The translations under genes were made by a program, and so were the position numbers. Source: Terriglobales bacterium (GTDB lineage: Bacteria > Acidobacteriota > Terriglobia > Terriglobales > Acidobacteriaceae). Taken from it: DNA of 6,869 nucleotides. A model generated the notes under the pieces. It made no database searches, was not told where the DNA came from, and saw nothing but the letters and a program-made list of their open reading frames with translations. Shown here in pieces: positions 5,890 through 6,869 of this stretch (positions within the stretch are counted from its first letter, which is position 1; each line of letters starts with the position of its first letter). The DNA is taken from assembly GCA_019241735.1 (NCBI GenBank), contig JAFAWN010000045.1, positions 1 through 6,869 on the forward strand, read 5' to 3'.

Positions 5890-6869
5890 ATGTCCAGCGT
5901 GACCACAGCTCCCAAAGGACTGGAAGGCGTAGTCGCCACAACTTCCCGCATCTGCTACATCGACGGGGAGCAGGGTGTACTGGCTTATCGCGGTATCGAT
6001 ATCCACGAGCTTGCCGACAACTCTACCTTCGAAGAAACCTGTTACCTCTTGTGGTATGGCAAGTTGCCTACACGTAGCGAGCTGCAACGCTTGCGCGAGG
6101 ATCTTGCAAGAGTGCCTCGACCAAACACTGCCATTTTCGACCTTGTGCGTAATGCGCCCAAGAACGCGGCCCCCATGGATGTGTTGCGTACCGCAGTTTC
6201 AGCGCTTTCGTTCTACGATGAAGACCAAAAGAAAAATGATCACGAGGCGAACCTCCGCAAATCGGTCCGGCTGACTGCCCACGTTTCCGCAATCGTTGCC
6301 GGTTACGACCGCATTCGCAAGGGGAAAGACATTGTTGCCGCCGATCCGTCGCTATCTCACGCCGCAAACTTTCTGCTGATGCTGACTGGGCAAAAACCCT
6401 CGGATACAGCTGAGCGTGCTCTTGATATTGCTTTGATACTGCACGCCGACCACGAATTAAATGCATCGACGTTTGCCGCGCGCGTCACCGCGGCCACCCT
6501 CGCCGATATCCACTCCGCCATTACATCCGCTATCGGGGCGTTAAAGGGTCCGCTGCACGGAGGCGCCAATGAGGCGGTTTTTCACATCCTGCAGGATATC
6601 GTGAAGTCCGGCAAAGAGCCTGTCTCGTACGTCAAGGAGATACTGGCACAAAAGAAGAAGGTCCCCGGATTCGGTCATCGCGTGTATCACACCGAGGACC
6701 CCCGGGCAACACATTTGCGGCAAATGTCCCGCGACTTAGGCAGCTCCAGCGGACAATCGAACTGGTTTGAGATGTCGCATGCTATCGAGGGCTTCCTCAA
6801 AGCGGAGAAACGGCTGAACGCCAATGTCGATTTCTATTCAGCCTCCACCTATCACACCCTGGGAATCGA
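5890..6869 (+). CDS. gltA: citrate synthase, 3' end cut by the window
   Basis: Condenses acetyl-CoA with oxaloacetate to citrate at the entry of the TCA cycle, in the cytoplasm. The frame is open from the ATG at 5890 to the right edge with no stop: 326 full codons plus two bases. It starts MSSVTTAPKGLEGVVATTSR and quickly reaches the conserved YRGIDIHELA (33-42). Substrate and catalytic residues are present: HADHE (185-189), H223 in GPLHGGANEAV, H263 in PGFGHRVY, the DPR loop (R272) and D314 in NVDFYSAS. H223, H263 and D314 match the His-His-Asp catalytic set of the family. Bacterial enzymes of this short type have roughly 370-390 residues, so about 50 residues are missing. The start lacks the longer N-terminal domain of E. 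coli GltA. A 2-methylcitrate synthase (PrpC) is possible, because the two share this fold and these residues; no prp genes are visible here. Confidence 0.95.
   Translation, partial: MSSVTTAPKGLEGVVATTSRICYIDGEQGVLAYRGIDIHELADNSTFEETCYLLWYGKLPTRSELQRLREDLARVPRPNTAIFDLVRNAPKNAAPMDVLRTAVSALSFYDEDQKKNDHEANLRKSVRLTAHVSAIVAGYDRIRKGKDIVAADPSLSHAANFLLMLTGQKPSDTAERALDIALILHADHELNASTFAARVTAATLADIHSAITSAIGALKGPLHGGANEAVFHILQDIVKSGKEPVSYVKEILAQKKKVPGFGHRVYHTEDPRATHLRQMSRDLGSSSGQSNWFEMSHAIEGFLKAEKRLNANVDFYSASTYHTLGI

Noticed and set aside
6068..6723. Three minus-strand open frames across the citrate synthase region
   Set aside because: They are antisense to a continuous citrate synthase frame with intact catalytic residues. 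None shows a domain.

Overview
The window comes from a moderately GC-rich Gram-negative bacterium. The best guess is Acidobacteriota (Terriglobia/'Koribacter'-like). That guess rests on the overall protein style and on the mix of an uncharacterised exported protein with a proline-rich tail, a glutamine-dependent NadE, a DsbA/DsbG-like lipoprotein and a TPR-secretin. It is recognition, not a database result. The window carries five protein-coding genes and no tRNA, rRNA, CRISPR array, insertion sequence or phage signature.

Layout, left to right. (1) 61-1074 (+): exported protein of unknown function, with a possible BamE/SmpA-like module and a proline-rich tail. (2) 1141-2781 (+): glutamine-dependent NAD+ synthetase, nadE, with a complete Glu-Lys-Cys amidase triad and a complete ATP-binding loop. 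(3) 2857-3771 (+): thiol-disulfide oxidoreductase lipoprotein with a CPHC active site. (4) 3779-5626 (-): orphan outer-membrane secretin with TPR, STN and NolW-like segments, convergent with gene 3 across a 7-base gap. (5) 5890 to the right edge (+): citrate synthase, cut by the window end. Genes 4 and 5 diverge from a 263-bp region (5627-5889) that holds a candidate citrate synthase promoter and a perfect 12-bp palindrome.

The genes do not form one pathway. nadE (cofactor synthesis) and citrate synthase (TCA entry) are housekeeping. The exported protein, the thiol oxidoreductase and the secretin all act in the envelope. The secretin has two cysteines in its mature N-terminus that an envelope thiol oxidase could pair, but the convergent arrangement argues against co-transcription.

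I found no clear undescribed system. The most interesting signal is at the transcription/translation level. Both nadE and the secretin lack a Shine-Dalgarno site, and each has a TANNNT -10-like hexamer at exactly -12 to -7 from the start codon, the arrangement expected of leaderless mRNAs. The other three genes have at least a plausible ribosome site.
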